From positions 170,440,223 through 170,504,222 of the forward strand of contig OX457058.1 in NCBI GenBank assembly GCA_949752795.1: DNA of 64,000 nt, given 5' to 3'. This DNA comes from Hyperoodon ampullatus. Taxonomy: Eukaryota > Chordata > Mammalia > Artiodactyla > Ziphiidae. The notes beneath the pieces are model-generated. The model made no database searches and was not told the origin of the DNA. It was given only the letters and a program-made list of their open reading frames with translations. Numbering within the stretch: position 1 is the first letter of the stretch; every line of letters begins with the position of its first letter. This document shows, piece after piece, positions 12,900 through 25,828 of this stretch. The position numbers and the translations under genes are program-made.

Positions 12900-14038
12900 A
12901 TCCCACAGCCCCAAAGAAGCAGGGGTGCTCCGGGTCATCCCAACTGCACCCAATTCCAGCGTTTCCAGGCCTGCCTTTATGAGTACACTGAGAAAAGCAG
13001 GCACCACTCCTCCTAGGCAGAGTGCAAACTGGGGCTAATTTGAAAGTTCCAGAAGCACCCTCCCTCCCAGCCCCCAGTGCCAGTCTGAGAGCTCTCATTG
13101 TGCCAGGACCACTTAGCCTTGCAGCCAGCGGGTTCCCTCGCCTGCAGAGGCCGGCGTCGGCCCAGGGACTGCATTCCATTTCACATCTCTGGCATGACGG
13201 CCCAGAAACTAAACAGCATCCCCAGGGCCAGACTCCTGCTAGACAGCAGCCCCGTTATAAAATAGGGTGCCTCTCTCTGACCTGGGCTCTGGATCCCATC
13301 AAAACGACGTGTGTCTTTCCTTTCCTTCCTCGAGAAGGTGAAATACAAGCCTGTAATAACACCGTGCCCCTGTTCTCCTCTGGACAAAAGTCAAAACTCG
13401 AATCTGATAAATCTGAAATCAACGTTAATTTTCTAATTGGACTTCACGGGGTCTGGACATGGTGTCAGAGCCCGTGGTATTTCACGTCGTATGTTATTGT
13501 TGGTGCTGACAGAAGAAATGAATCTTTCAGGAGATTCAAGGAGAAATTAGTATTCCCCTGATTCCAGGGAACTAAATACCCACCTATTCTACTTAGTATA
13601 AAGGGGCCTATGTCCAGCCCTTAAAACTTCGCAGTGACCCCAGCGGCAGACATTGGGTTGCCCTTACACCCCTCCACGCTTATTCACAGACCAAGGACCT
13701 TCCCCTCATTCTACTCCACCTCCAAGACTCAGTTCAGGATGCCCATCTCTGAGAATCCTTCCTGACTACTGTAATCAATTACTCACTTCTTCCTTGGTAA
13801 CCGAGGGTCTGACATGTCCCTACGTCTTCCCAGCCCGCTTACGGACCTCACCTGGTTCCTTTGTCACTCCCCAAGCAACTCCAGGGCAGGAAGAATACTA
13901 TTCTTCCATTCTTCCTACAGTACCCAGAGCAAGCACACAGATCCCAGGAGGTGCCCTCTGAATGCTTGTTGACGGAATAATTATTATTTTTACAGTGTCT
14001 AGTACTTAGTACTTACATAGTATAGTACAGTGTAAAGC
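12900..14038. other. Gene-free stretch
   Basis: 13690-13960 may be an old L2 fragment (TCAGTTCAGGATGCCCATCT). The 179-codon frame at 13022-13561 has no recognisable motif. Confidence 0.5.
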
Positions 14039-14532
14039 AGTGATTCTCAACTGGCCAATTTTTGCGTTACCTGCCCCCAAACCAGGACAATGTCTAGAGA
14101 CATTTTTGGTTGTCACAGTTGGAAAGGGGAATGCTAATGGCATCTAGTGGCTACAGGCAGAGCTATACAGTAAGACTTTTGTGGGCCTGAGCCCCTTCCT
14201 CCATAAAAAATACATTAAAAATTATATTTTAAAACTAAGTTGGTGTGAAGAGAAATATAATCCAGGCTGCATTCATTAGTATATATTCTTTATTATTATA
14301 TTCATTTTTTTCTTCTGATTTTGAAATTAAATTAAAATTAAAACATTTTTGTAAGCCCCTAAAATTACCATGAGCCTTAAGCACTGGCTCTACTGTGACT
14401 ACTGGACAAGTAGGACCTGGGTGGAGGCCAGGGGGCCTGCTAAACATCTTACAATGCACAGAACAACCCCAAACAGCAAAAAGTCATCCGGGCCCAAATG
14501 TCAATAGTCTTGAGGTTGAGAAACCTGTTATA
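14039..14532. mobile_element. MER5-type hAT element split by about 230 bp of AT-rich DNA
   Basis: CAGTGATTCTCAACTGG ... TTTTTGGTTGTCACAGTTGG at 14039-14160, and CAATGCACAGAACAACCCC ... TTGAGGTTGAGAAACCTG at 14400-14530, are the two halves of a MER5A-like element. They are separated by AT-rich DNA (about 14163-14395) that I cannot name. Confidence 0.72.
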
Positions 14533-15011
14533 AAGGAAAACTCCAGAATGTCGAAGCCTGGAAATTTAATGTCTGAGCTTCCACAGCAACTGTAATACAA
14601 CACTGGAAGAACATAACTTTTGGTAATTAGCAAGGCTTTGGGGTAGAGAAGTGGACGAACACAGCACATACTTTCATGAAAGTATTCATGAATAATCCAA
14701 ATACTTTTTTTCTTTCATTCTCCAAATGGTGGATAAAGCACGGAACATAGATCTTATTCCTAGTCAGCTATGCAGGCAATGGGCAACACTTCATTACTCA
14801 GACAAATTGGGGAAATCCCATGATGCCCCCTGTCTCATGCTCAGCTTCTCAGTATCAGGACCCAGAGCTCACTGCTCAGCAGAGCAACTCAGAGGCACCA
14901 GCACTGCACACTTCACCTGCCTTCCAAGGTGTCCAGGGCAGACCTACCCCAAATCCATTACAGGGCTGACTCTTCCAAGAGAGGCATCGCGTAACACAGA
15001 GTTTTGACTTG

Positions 15012-15840
15012 GGGGTCTGTTTTAGGGTTCTCCCAAGAAACAGAACCACCAGGATATATGTGTGTGCGTGCATGCGTGTGTGTGTATGTGTGTGTGTGTA
15101 TAAATATGTGTGTAGGGACTTCCCTGGTGGCACAGTGGTTAAGAATCTGCCTGCCAATGCAGGGGACACAGGTTCAAGCCCTGGTCCGGGAAGATCCCAC
15201 ATGCCACGGAGCAACAAAGCCCGTGCGCCACAACTACTGAACCTGCGCTCTAGAGCCCATGAGCCACAACTACTGAAGCCCATGAGCCTACAGCCCGTGC
15301 TCCACAACAAGAGAAGCCACCACAATGAGAAGCCTGCGCACCGCAACGAAGAGTAGCCCCCGCTCACCACAACTAGAGAAAGCCGCATGCAGCAACAAAG
15401 ACCCAACACAGCCAAAAATAAATAAATAAAATAAATAAATTTATAAAAAAATATGTGTGTACATATATGTATATTTGTGTGTGTGTATTTTATATATACA
15501 TACATAGAAAGAGACTTATTTTAAGGAATTGCCTCATGCAAAATCTGCAGGGTAGGTTGACAGGTGGAGACACAGAGAAGATTTGCAGTTTGAATCCAGA
15601 GGCTGTCTGCTGGCAGAATTACTTCTTTGCTTGAGGGAGATCAGTGTGTTCTGTTCAGGCCTTCAACTGATTAATCAGGGCCCACCCACATTACGGAGGA
15701 CAATCTGCTTTACTCAAAGTCCACCAACTTACATCTTAATCTCATACCCAAAACAAAACAAAAAAATACCTTCACAGCCAAGTATCTGAGTACTGTGGCC
15801 CAGTCAAGTTGACACATAAAATTAACCATCACAAGGTCTA
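15012..15840. mobile_element. Old LTR-like interspersed repeat, family not named, split by a SINE
   Basis: The flanks TTAGGGTTCTCCCAAGAAAC (15023) and TTATTTTAAGGAATTGCC to AAGTTGACACATAAAATTAA (15520-15830) together form a repeat that I recognise as common in mammalian genomes but cannot assign firmly. A long-form SINE (15115-15448) and TG-rich simple repeats lie inside it. Confidence 0.55.
15115..15448 (+). mobile_element. CHR-type SINE, long form
   Basis: Complete sense copy ending in AATAAATAAATAAAATAAAT. Exact 13-bp duplication AAATATGTGTGTA at 15102-15114 and 15449-15461. It lies inside an older LTR-like repeat. Confidence 0.93.
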
Positions 15841-16539
15841 ATTTTTTTTTTTTAATTTTCAGTTTCTTCTTTCTCTCTCTGAAAGACCAATGAACAAACA
15901 TGCTGGGAGGGAAGATACACAAGATTTCACATCAAAAGGGGGCAATTAGTATTCACTGAATGCTTTTTGTGCACCAGGCACTTTGCAAAGATGATCCCAC
16001 GTCACACTCAACCCCTGTGAGGGTGATATTGATGTCCTCACCTGACAGTTATGTCACTTACTGAGGGTCCCACAGCTAATCCTTAGCAGAGCCAGGATTC
16101 AAACCCAGGTCTCTTTTGAACCCAAAGCTGAGCTTTATCGACCCCCTGAAAGACACCAAGGAAAGGACAGAGGCTGCCCAGATAGAGGGACGAGCACAAG
16201 ATCAGAGCAATGGGAACCCTTCAAGCTCTGCTTCTTCTCCTCCCCAACACTCTCACTCCAGTCTCCCTCTGTTCTCTTACACACTCACACACTCACACAT
16301 ACACACTAGGAATATTTAGAAAATGCACATAAGGTGCCTAGTAGTGCATGTATATTTCATGCATATTAGAACAATGGTAGTTATAATAATAACCATAAAT
16401 GATGTATATGTGATAGTGAAATAGTCATATGTCAAAGGTGAGGGAGGAGGGGCACAGGACATAAGAGGGTAGCGAGAGGTAATTTAAAAGTAATGAGACT
16501 GTGAAGGTGAACCCATGTGATACCACAGAGCCCCAAAGT

Positions 16540-16740
16540 AAATTATTAACACATTCCTTCATTCAGAGAATGCTTTGCAAGCCACCAGTTGACCCTCCTA
16601 ACAACCTGCTGAAGTGGCCAGGGCAGAGACCCTATGCCCACTTCATAGGTGAGAAATCTGTGGCTTAGAAAGGTTAAGGGCCTTGCCCAAGGGCACACAG
16701 CATCCTGCTTTAGGAATGGGAGCCAGGCCTCCTGCCATCG
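16540..16740 (-). mobile_element. MIR SINE
   Basis: Antisense MIR order: TTCATTCAGAGAATGC, CACTTCATAGGTGAGAAATC, AAGGTTAAGGGCCTTGCCCA. Confidence 0.72.
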
Positions 16741-16880
16741 CCCTGTCCATGGAGAGTAGATGCCTTCGGGAAGGGAGAGTTTGGAGGGTCTTTAAAGAGT
16801 TCAGCAATCTACTTTCTCTCTCAGGTCAGAATGGGACCCAAACTCCTTCCCCACAGGAGGTGTCACAAGAATCAACAATA

Positions 16881-17083
16881 GGGCTTCCCTGGTGGCGCAG
16901 TGGTTGAGAGTCCACCTACTGATGCAGGGGACGCAGGTTCATGCCCTGGTCTGGGAAGATCCCACATGCCGCGGAACGGCTGGGCCCGTGAGCCATGGCC
17001 ACTGAGCCTGCGCGTCCGGAGCCTGTGCTCCGCAACGGGAGAGGCCACAACAGTGAGAGGCCCGCGTACCGCAAAAAAAAAAA
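16881..17083 (+). mobile_element. CHR-type SINE, short form
   Basis: Exact 14-bp duplication AAGAATCAACAATA at 16867-16880 and 17084-17097 and a short pure A tail. Low divergence. Confidence 0.94.
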
Positions 17084-18796
17084 AAGAATCAACAATAATC
17101 TATGTGACGATCCCATCCTGGTCCTTGGCACAAAGTGTATAATAAATAAATAGCAGGAGAATACATAAATATGTACCAGCTGCTATTACTATCATGGTCA
17201 TCATAGCTTCCATATTCAATGGTCCGCACTGCAGCTCACAAAATCCAGAGGCCTTCGATGGAGAGAGGGGATTAAAAAAAAAATCAGTGCAAGTACGTCT
17301 TACAGTCCTTTGTTCTGTCCCCTTCCTCCAAATGTCTCCCAGGACAAAGATTTCCATGGCAACTACATAGCTCTTCCCTCTTTTTCACCTCAAATGTTCC
17401 TATTTATGGTCTGCAAATGTTGGCAGGGATGTGAAGTGGGGACTTTTTTCATTTTCGCCCACAAGGCCCATGGCCATTACATCATTCTGAATTTCCTGGG
17501 CTTGTTCATGACAATACACCCACCCTCACTGTGCAGACATGGGGCTTGATTCTAACTACTGCACGGTATTCCACAGTGTTTGTCCACTGCATTTTAGGTA
17601 CCCATTCCTGGGGGGATGGACAAACACCTAGAATACCTCTGAATGTTTCAACGATCCTATGATGAATATCTTATAAATATCACCCTCTGGAGATGTGTGT
17701 AAGAGTTGATTTGAGAAATAATATCCAGGGAAGACTGGCTGGGTCATGGGGTGCACATATACACCCCAATTACACTAAGGCCAGCAAGGGGACTGTCAAA
17801 GATAGCTGCATCCATCTAAACATTCCCACCAGCCCTGCACGAGGTTTTCTGTATCCCTGCATCCCCGCCAATATTTTGCAGTATCCTGCTTTCTATGTTA
17901 TTGTTTTTGCCAACCTGATAGGTATAAGTGCTATCTCCTTGTTGTTTTAATTTGCATTTCTCTGTTTGCCGCTGAGTTTGAACTTCTCCTCATTGGCTTC
18001 TTAGTCTTTGGGGTTTCCTCTCCTGTGAGCCGCCTGCTCATATCTTTTGCCCAGTTTTTCCTTGCAGTTCTTGTTTTTTCCTGTTTCACAGAAATTTCTC
18101 AGATATTTTCAGTATTAGTTCCTTGTCCATTTCTGACGTTGCAAACATCTCTCAAGTTTGTTATCCATCTAAGAACTTACTCCAGAGTGTCCTTCACTGA
18201 ACAGAAATCTTTAATTGTATTATGATCAAATCCGTCCCTTTTTTTTTTTTGGACTTATACTCTGTGCTTTTGGGATACACACACGCCACAGTGCACTCTT
18301 ATATTATCTTCTATTGATATTCTAGCCTTACCTTTCAAATTTAAGTCTCACTCCATCTGGAACTTGCCTTTGTAAGTGGTATTAGAGAATCTAGGGTTTT
18401 ATTTACCTCCATTCGGTGGGTCAGTTTTCCCAACTCCAACCACTAGACTGTCCTTTCCTTCCCCCATTGATTTGTGGGAGCATCTTTCTCATATCTTGAG
18501 TTTCCATATGCACACACAGGTCAGTCTCTGAGCTCTTTATTCTGTTCACTGGCCCAATGGAATGTTCTTTTTCTATACTTTTTTCATTACTACATCCTCT
18601 GCTTTTCTTCTTCAAAGTTGCCTCAATTATTCATGGACATTTATTCTTGAAAAAAAAATTTTAGAATAAGTTTATGGAGTTCCCAAAAAAATCCAACTGC
18701 AATTTTGATTGGGCCTACATTGAAACAATAGCTTAACTTGGGACAATTGACATTTTTATAACATTAAGTAATGCTATTAAAGAGTATGACTGTCTC

Positions 18797-19871
18797 AAAG
18801 GATTAATCTCCAAAATATACAAGGAGCTCAATATCAAAAAAACAAACAAGCCAATCCAAAAATGGGCAGAAGACCTAAATAGACTTTTCTCCAAAGAAGA
18901 TATACAGATTGACAACAAACACATGAAAGAATGCTCAACATTACTAATCATTAGAGAAATGCAAATCAAAACTACAATGAGGTATCACCTCACACCGGTC
19001 AGAATGGCCATCATCAAAAAATCTACAAACAGTAAATGCTGCAGAGGGTGTGGAGAAAAGGGAACCCTCTTGCACTGTCGGTGGGAATGTAAATTGATAC
19101 AGCCACTATGGAGAACAGGATGGAGGTTCCTCAGAAAACTAAAAATAGAATTACCATATGACCCAGCAATCCCACTACTGGGCATATACCCTGAGAAAAC
19201 CATAATTCAAAAAGAGTCATGTACCACAATATTCATTGCAGCTCTATTTACAATAGCCAGGACATGGAAGCAACCTAAGTGTCCATCGACAGATGAATGG
19301 ATAAAGAAGATGTGGCACATATATACAATGGAATATTACTCAGCCATAAAAGGAAACAAAATTCAGTTATTTGTAGTGAGGTGGATGGACCTAGAGTCTG
19401 TTATACAGAATGAAGTAAGTCAGAAAAACAAAAACAAATACCATATGCTAACACATATATATGGAATCTAAAAAAAAAAAGGTTCTGAAGAACATAGCGG
19501 CAGGACAGAAATAAAGATGCAGACATAGAGAATGGACTTGAGGACACAGGAAGGGGGTGGGTAAGCTGGGAAGAAGTGAGAGAGTGGCATGGACATATAT
19601 ACACTACCAAATGTAAAATAGATAGCTAGTGGGAAGCAGCTGCATAGCACAGGGAGATCAGCTCAGTGCTTTGTGTCCCCCTAAAGGGGTGGGATAGGGA
19701 GGGTGGGATAGGGAGGGTGGGAGGGAGATGCAAGAAGGAGGAGATATGGGGATGTATGTATATGTATAGCTGATTCACTTTGTTACACAGCAGAAACTAA
19801 CACACCATTGTAAAGCAGTTATACTCCAATAAAGATGTTAAAGAATAAAATAAAATAAAAAATAAAATAAA
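18797..19871 (+). mobile_element. 5'-truncated LINE-1, sense orientation, with 19-bp target-site duplication
   Basis: This is the 3' end of an L1. It has a readable ORF2 C-terminus (18923-19471), including the [10 protein letters not shown] and [18 protein letters not shown] segments typical of mammalian L1. A 3' UTR with a G-rich tract (19690-19725) and an AATAAA-rich tail follow. The duplication TAAAGAGTATGACTGTCTC is exact at 18778-18796 and 19872-19890. The intact 3' reading frame and perfect duplication indicate a fairly young insertion. It is too short to be active. Confidence 0.93.
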
Positions 19872-20176
19872 TAAAGAGTATGACTGTCTCTCCACTTTTC
19901 AGATATTATTTTTGTTCTTTAATATCAAATGTTTAAACTTTCTCCATAGAGGTTTTGTGTATTCTTTCGTTAATTCCTAGTTTTTACTGCTATTGTGAAT
20001 AGTATCTTGGTTTATATTATATTATATATGCATTATTATACATAATTATTGTATTATATTGTTTATATACATTATTATATTTTCTAGTTGGTTACTAATG
20101 ATATACAGAAATGCTACAGATTTTTAAAAAGTTGATCGTGTATCTGTATTCCATGCTTGACCCTCTTTTTAGTTTT

Positions 20177-20468
20177 TTTTTAAATAAATTTATTTATTTA
20201 TTTTTGGCTGTGCTGGGCCTTCCTTGCTGTGTGCGGGCTTTCTCTAGTTGCGGCAAGTGGGAGCTACTCTTTGTTGTGGTGTGCATGCTTCTCATTGCAG
20301 TGGCTTCTCTTGTTGTGGAGCATGGACTCTAGATATGTGGGCTCAGTAGTTGTGGCACATGGGCTTAGTTGCTCTGCGGCATGTGTAATCTTACTGGACC
20401 AGGGCTCGAACCCGTTTCCCCTGCATTGGCAGGTGGATTCTTAACTACTGTGCCACCAAAGAAGTCCT
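20177..20468 (-). mobile_element. CHR-type SINE, long form, inside an old L1
   Basis: Antisense copy with AAATAAATTTATTTATT tail complement. Duplication CTCTTTTTAGTTTT at 20163-20176 and 20469-20482. Confidence 0.92.
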
Positions 20469-20574
20469 CTCTTTTTAGTTTTGATTCTACGTCTCTATTA
20501 AGAAGATCATGTCTTCTGACGAAAAGAAGTATTATCTTCTTTGTACACTTATTTTTCTTTTCTCTTGCTTTAAA

Positions 20575-20853
20575 ATTTTTTTTTAATTACTTTATTTACT
20601 TATTTTTGGCTGCGTCAGGTCTTAGTTGCGGCACGCATGATCTTTCATTGCAGCGCAAGGGCTCCAGAGTGCATGGGCTCTGTAGCTGTGGCGCGTGGGC
20701 TATCTACTTGCGGCGCGGGCTCAGTAGTTGCTACTCACGCTTAGGCTTAGTTGCCCCGCGGCATGTGGGATCTTAGTTCCCGACCAGGGATCGAACCCGC
20801 ATCCCCTGCATTGGAAGGCGAATTCTTAACCACTGGACCACCAGGGAAGTCCC
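20575..20853 (-). mobile_element. CHR-type SINE, diverged copy, inside an old L1
   Basis: Antisense copy with GATCGAACCCGCATCCCC (B box) and CCACCAGGGAAGTCCC head. Body substitutions suggest an older or different subfamily. No clear duplication seen. Confidence 0.87.
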
Positions 20854-22224
20854 TGTTTTTTCTTCTAATATTGGCAGGACTTCCTGTGTTAAAGAGGAGT
20901 GGTGATAGAGAGGCATTGCTGTGTTTTTCAAAATCATAAAGAAAATATATAAAGTTACTTTGTTAAAATAACGGTTGCTATAGAACTTAGATACATGACT
21001 TTTACCAACTTAACAAAACTTCCATTTTATTGGTAAGTGGTTTAAAAACAACATTTATCACTTCATGATATATTTTCCTGCCTCTATCTGAATTTTTTCA
21101 AGTAGATTTCATTTTTTTCAAACAGATTCTCTGATATAATACTGATATTATTGGGATAAGCTCTATTTGATTATGATGTACTATTTATTTTAAAGGCTCT
21201 TGGATTCCTTTAGGTAATATTTTATTTAGGTTATTTGTATCTCATCCATTACATAAATTGACCTGCAATCTATTTTCTTATATTTTTTTCTGAGTGATTA
21301 GTCTTATATATTTTTTCTAGTTTTGGAACCAATATTATCCTGGCTTCATAAAATAAGCCAAGCAGTTTTCATTCTTATATTTTCCACAATATCTTTCTAG
21401 AGATCTGGATGATTCATTCTTTATAAACTTTGTTAAAACTCACCTATAAAAACATCTGAGACTGAAGCATTCTGGGAGGAAGGTCTTTGCCTAACATTTC
21501 AAATTCTCTAATACTTTTTAGTGTATTCAAGTTTTCTTTTAAAATTTTTCTTGTGCCAAAACTTAGCATTTTATATTTTTTCAAGATGTATGTCCATGTC
21601 ATCTAAATTTTCAAATTTATTAGTAATGGATATTTATAGTAATCTTTTCTTCCTTTATGTGTGTAATTGTATCTGTTGCTATTTATCCTTTATTATTTAT
21701 ATTTTGTTTATTTGCATCACCATCATCAGCCTTACAAATGATGTTTCTCCTGTTAATCTTATTAATATATTAAAACACCAACTTTTGGTGTCATTACTCT
21801 TCTGTACTTTTGTTATTGTAGTTATTCTCTAACTGATTTCCACCCTTATCTTTATTATTGTCTTCTCTCTTATCAAACACATCTTTTCTAATCTCTTGAT
21901 TTGAATGTTTAGCATGTTTGCTTCACACTGAAATTCTTAATACAGTAAAAAGTCCAGTGCACTATGACATAGATGTAGATCACATCCTACAGGACTGGGC
22001 CATGTGACCTGGGTGACTCATTTAACTTTTCTGAGTGTCTGTATCCTAAACTGTGAAATGGGGTTGATGACCCTCTCTCCCAGGCTCCTGTGAGAACTTT
22101 ATGAAATAATGTGTGGGAGGCACCTGGAGGATCCACAGATCTTAGTTCCCTTCCCCTCCCTTGTTCCAAAACTAATTAGAAAACTGCTAATCATAGATTC
22201 ATGAAAATCTCAAAACTTTCAAGA

Positions 22225-22460
22225 TGTGGTTCCCAGCTGGGGACAGTCTTGCTTCCCAGGCAATATTTGACAATATCTGGTGACAATTTTGGTCATCACA
22301 ACTGGGGGAGGAAAGGGGTGCTACTGGCATCTAGGGAAGATCCCTGGGTAGAGGACAGGCATACTATTTACTAAACTTCCGACAAGTCATGGGATCATCC
22401 TGCACAACAAAGAACTATCTGGCCCCAAATATCAAGAGTGCCAAAGTTGAGAAACTCCCC
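22225..22460. mobile_element. MER5-type hAT element
   Basis: It contains GGTCATCACAACTGGGGGAG, TGCTACTGGCATCTAGGG, AACTATCTGGCCCCAAATAT and ends CCAAAGTTGAGAAACTCC, the same order as the MER5-like copy at 14 kb. Roughly 235 bp, no coding capacity. Confidence 0.72.
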
Positions 22461-22579
22461 CTTGAAGGAAATTCCAGTAGCATCTGGTTCTGTCTCCTTC
22501 TGAATATAAGAATCTTTTCCCCAGTACCTCCTCTGCTTGGGTACACCCAGGGACAGGAGGCTCACTACATAAGAAGACA

Positions 22580-22960
22580 GGTAACGAGTGGAAGGAACAC
22601 AGACACTGGAGTCAGGCACTCTTGTACACTGGTCTACCCTTTATTCTGACTTACCATCTGTAAACCTCAGTTTCCTCATCTGTAAAGTCAACAAATATGT
22701 AGCTATGATGACCATATGAGATATATCCCAGCACAGGGCCCAGAATGTAGCAGGTGGTCAATAAAAGTTATCTTTTGCAGTTATCCCTTATTGCATCCAA
22801 GTGACTTTACAATTCTGCACTTTGGTGACACAGCTTCTTCTATCGGAAGGCCCCTAAACTGTTGGCAGAAAGTGATCAATAATGGTCATTCCCTCTCTCT
22901 GGGTCTCAGCTTCTGCATCTGTAAAATAGATGGTGCCACTAAATCAAATCTTACAAACTG
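22580..22960 (+). mobile_element. Two MIR SINE fragments
   Basis: 22580-22770 has TCAGTTTCCTCATCTGTAAA and ACAGGGCCCAGAATGTAGCA. 22830-22960 has a second CTCAGCTTCTGCATCTGTAA core. Confidence 0.72.
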
Positions 22961-24788
22961 CTTGCCTTCAGCCAAAGTCAATTTGCAGATATGTTTGGTG
23001 TTTGGCCTGCATTTTTTTTTTTTTTTTTTTTTTGCCTCTTAGAAGTCAAATCTATTTCTCATTTATAAAAATGGGATAGTCTACCTTAAAATCTGGAGAT
23101 CTAGCATCTCTTGAAGAATAAAAGGTTTAGCAATACTGGGCCTATTTCACTCATGGCAACAATCTGGGGAAAGTGAGCAGTGTTGCTCCCATACAGAGGA
23201 CATGTGTTCTCCATTCCCCACAATCCCCACCAGTCCCTATTGTCCTGTTTTCACTCACTTGTATCACTTCCGGCTCCTGTAGGCATTTGACTTTATAATT
23301 CTTAAGATATATGGGCTCTCTAGCTCCTTTCATCTCTTCTGGGCTATGAACCCTGGAAACCATGGAGGAAATTTCCTTGATAAATTACCAGAGGAGAACT
23401 AACTACTGATGATTTGCTACAGGCTTTACTGAAAACAGAAGCTCTCCTAGACTCTGATTCCATTTTCCAACAAGGGAAAGAATGTCTCTGTTGAAAAAAA
23501 ATCCATGGCCAACTTGTTCAAGTTAATGGAAAGGGTCCTTTGATTTGCAAAGCCCATGAAGACAGTGGCAGATCCAGAGCTGAAGAGTAAGGGAGCTGGG
23601 ATGCCTCACAGGGACCTGGTGGTCTCCAAGCGCTCCAGGGCACAACCATGCTAGGTAGTAGTACAAATCTATCCCTGCTGGGGGGCCCCCACTTTTTTCA
23701 CCAGGCACAAGCAGACCTTCAGGAAGTAGGTGGTCTGGAGGGGTGATGCGGTGGTGCCATGCAGACACAAAAACTAAAAAAAAAAATCCACTTTGGCCCA
23801 TCCTAGAGATGAAATTGGCCCCTTCCCAACTAATCTCTGTAGGACTTCTACATTTGCCAACAAAATTCTGTCCCCAGAGCGTCTTTGAGAACAAACTACG
23901 CAGCGTGTTGGAGAACCCACAATTTAGGTAGAGTTGGCACTTAACCACACAAGCAACCTTGGACAAGTCACCCAATGTCACCGATCCTTAGTTTCCACAT
24001 CAGAAAAATGGGATAACGATAACACCTCTTTCCCAGAGCAGCTGCACATGAGTTAATGGGCATCTATTCCCCTTTGTTTTCTGGACGACAAAACTGAAGC
24101 TTGGGCAGGAGAATTGATTTGCAGCACGACGCTGCTTTGGGAGGTTCTTATGGCTGGCTAAGATGCAAACCCATTAATCAAATCCAAGGGAAAACTTATT
24201 AGAAACAGATCTCCAGTACAAACCAGAGGGTATTATTTAACCAGGAAAAAAATAATAAACATAGTAATATGTAGTGCTAGGCCTAGTTGTAGTAAAACAA
24301 ATACACATTCAAAGTGATGGGTCAGTCTTGTTAGTACAGGTGAGAAAGCATGTCTCGCGGTAGACTCCCCATATATGTTTGCTGAACTGTTGAGCTGAAA
24401 GCAATTTGTCAATTGTCTGGAGACCATTAAAATGTCCATTATCTTTGTTCTTTTTTGACAACTTTCCTGGGAATTTTTCTAAGGACCCAATCTTGAAGGG
24501 GAAAAAAATGAAAAGAAATAATATATTGAATTCACTGTGTACATTGGAAAGTGCTTTACAAAGGTTTTCTAGAATTATAAGAAGTAATGGGTTGGACAAT
24601 GAGGTTTAAGGGTCGAAATCCACTGGAGCGGTCAATGGAGCTGTGGATACCTGAAGATAATCTCCAGGCCCAGCCATCAGGACACATAAAGAAATGAGAA
24701 ATCCTCACTCAGTGGTATTTGGGAGAGACTGAGTAGCAAAAGGAAAAACATTCACATTACAATGTTAAGCACAAAAAGCAATGTTACA
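22961..24788. other. Gene-free stretch
   Basis: Contains a T-homopolymer at 23012-23033 and a MIR piece at 23930-24060. Nothing else recognised. Confidence 0.55.
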
Positions 24789-25112
24789 GGGGCTTCCCTG
24801 GTGGTGCAGTGGTTGAGAATCGCCTGCCAATGCAGGGGACACGGATTCAAGCCCTGTTCCGGGAAGATCCCACATGCCGCAGAGCAGCTAAACCCGTACG
24901 CCACAACTACTGACTCCGTGTGCCACAACTACTGAAGCCCACGCACCTAGAGCTGTGCTCCACAACGAGAGGAGCCAACGCAATGAGAAGCCCACGCACT
25001 GCAACAAAGGGTATCTCCCGCTCGCCGCAACTAGAGAAATCCTGCTCATAGCAACGAAGACCCAACACAACCAAAAATAAATAAATAAAATAAACAAATT
25101 TATTTTTTTTAA
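24789..25112 (+). mobile_element. CHR-type SINE, long form
   Basis: Sense copy with A/T-rich tail. Exact 16-bp duplication AAAAAGCAATGTTACA at 24773-24788 and 25113-25128. Confidence 0.94.
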
Positions 25113-25509
25113 AAAAAGCAATGTTACAAAGGTGATGATGGATCAAAAGGAGAATGAAAATGGCTGTGTCAGAATCGTAAGATTAGGGTAGACTTTAAAT
25201 TTTTTTTCTGCAATTTTTATGATACACGCACATCAGGGAGAAATACTGTGTCCTGCACACCAGTTGAAACTCAGACCTGGAGTCTGTCCAGCTGTGGACC
25301 TCCTGATCTTTTTGCAATTGAAGCCACCCACTAAGCACCTACTATGTGTTAATGGGCACTGTGCCAGGCACATTCTGCTGTGCCAGTGGGGATCTCCAAT
25401 CCTTGGTGAACAGGTCTCAAAGGGAGGAATCAGCATCACAGTCTCTGGAGAAGGGAAACTGAGAGAGAACAAACAGAAAATAAATAATAAATAAAATAAA
25501 TCCAATCCC

Positions 25510-25800
25510 ATCAATAATCATATAAATGTTAATGGTCTAAACACTCCAATTAAAAAGTAGAATGGTCAGAATGGATAAAAGAGACCCAACTTCAGCTTGT
25601 CTAAAAGTGATGCACTTTAATTTTAAAGGCACACAGATTGAAAGTGAATGGAAAAGTGATGGAAAATAATTTGTCATGTAAAAAGTAAGACTTAGAAGGA
25701 TGGAGTGACTATATTAATAACAGGCTAAATACACTTCAAAGTATAGAGTATTCATAGAGATAAATTACGTATAACACACACGCATAACCCTGATTGATGG
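25510..25800 (+). mobile_element. Old LINE-1 ORF2 fragment
   Basis: The order AATGTTAATGGTCTAAACAC, AGAATGGATAAAAGAGACCC and ACAGATTGAAAGTGAATGG follows the endonuclease/linker part of L1 ORF2 on the plus strand. It is decayed, with no open frame. Confidence 0.65.
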
Positions 25801-25828
25801 TTTAAGAGAGATCATCTTCATCAAATGG

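Larger units (their letters stand above)
17550..21900 (-). mobile_element. Old antisense LINE-1, split by later insertions
   Basis: Pieces at about 17550-18777, 19891-20176, 20483-20574 and 20854-21900 read as degenerate antisense L1 ORF2 in collinear order. For example, TTTAATTTGCATTTCTCTG near 17945 is the antisense of the ORF2 3' region, and the TTTTGATTGGGCCTACATTG segment near 18700 is from central ORF2. The frame is full of stops. It is interrupted by the sense L1 at 18797-19871 and by SINEs at 20177 and 20575. Edges are approximate. Confidence 0.72.

Noticed and set aside
18923..19471. 182-codon reverse-transcriptase-like C-terminal frame
   Set aside because: It is the 3' end of L1 ORF2 in a 5'-truncated insertion, so it is listed as a mobile element rather than a gene.
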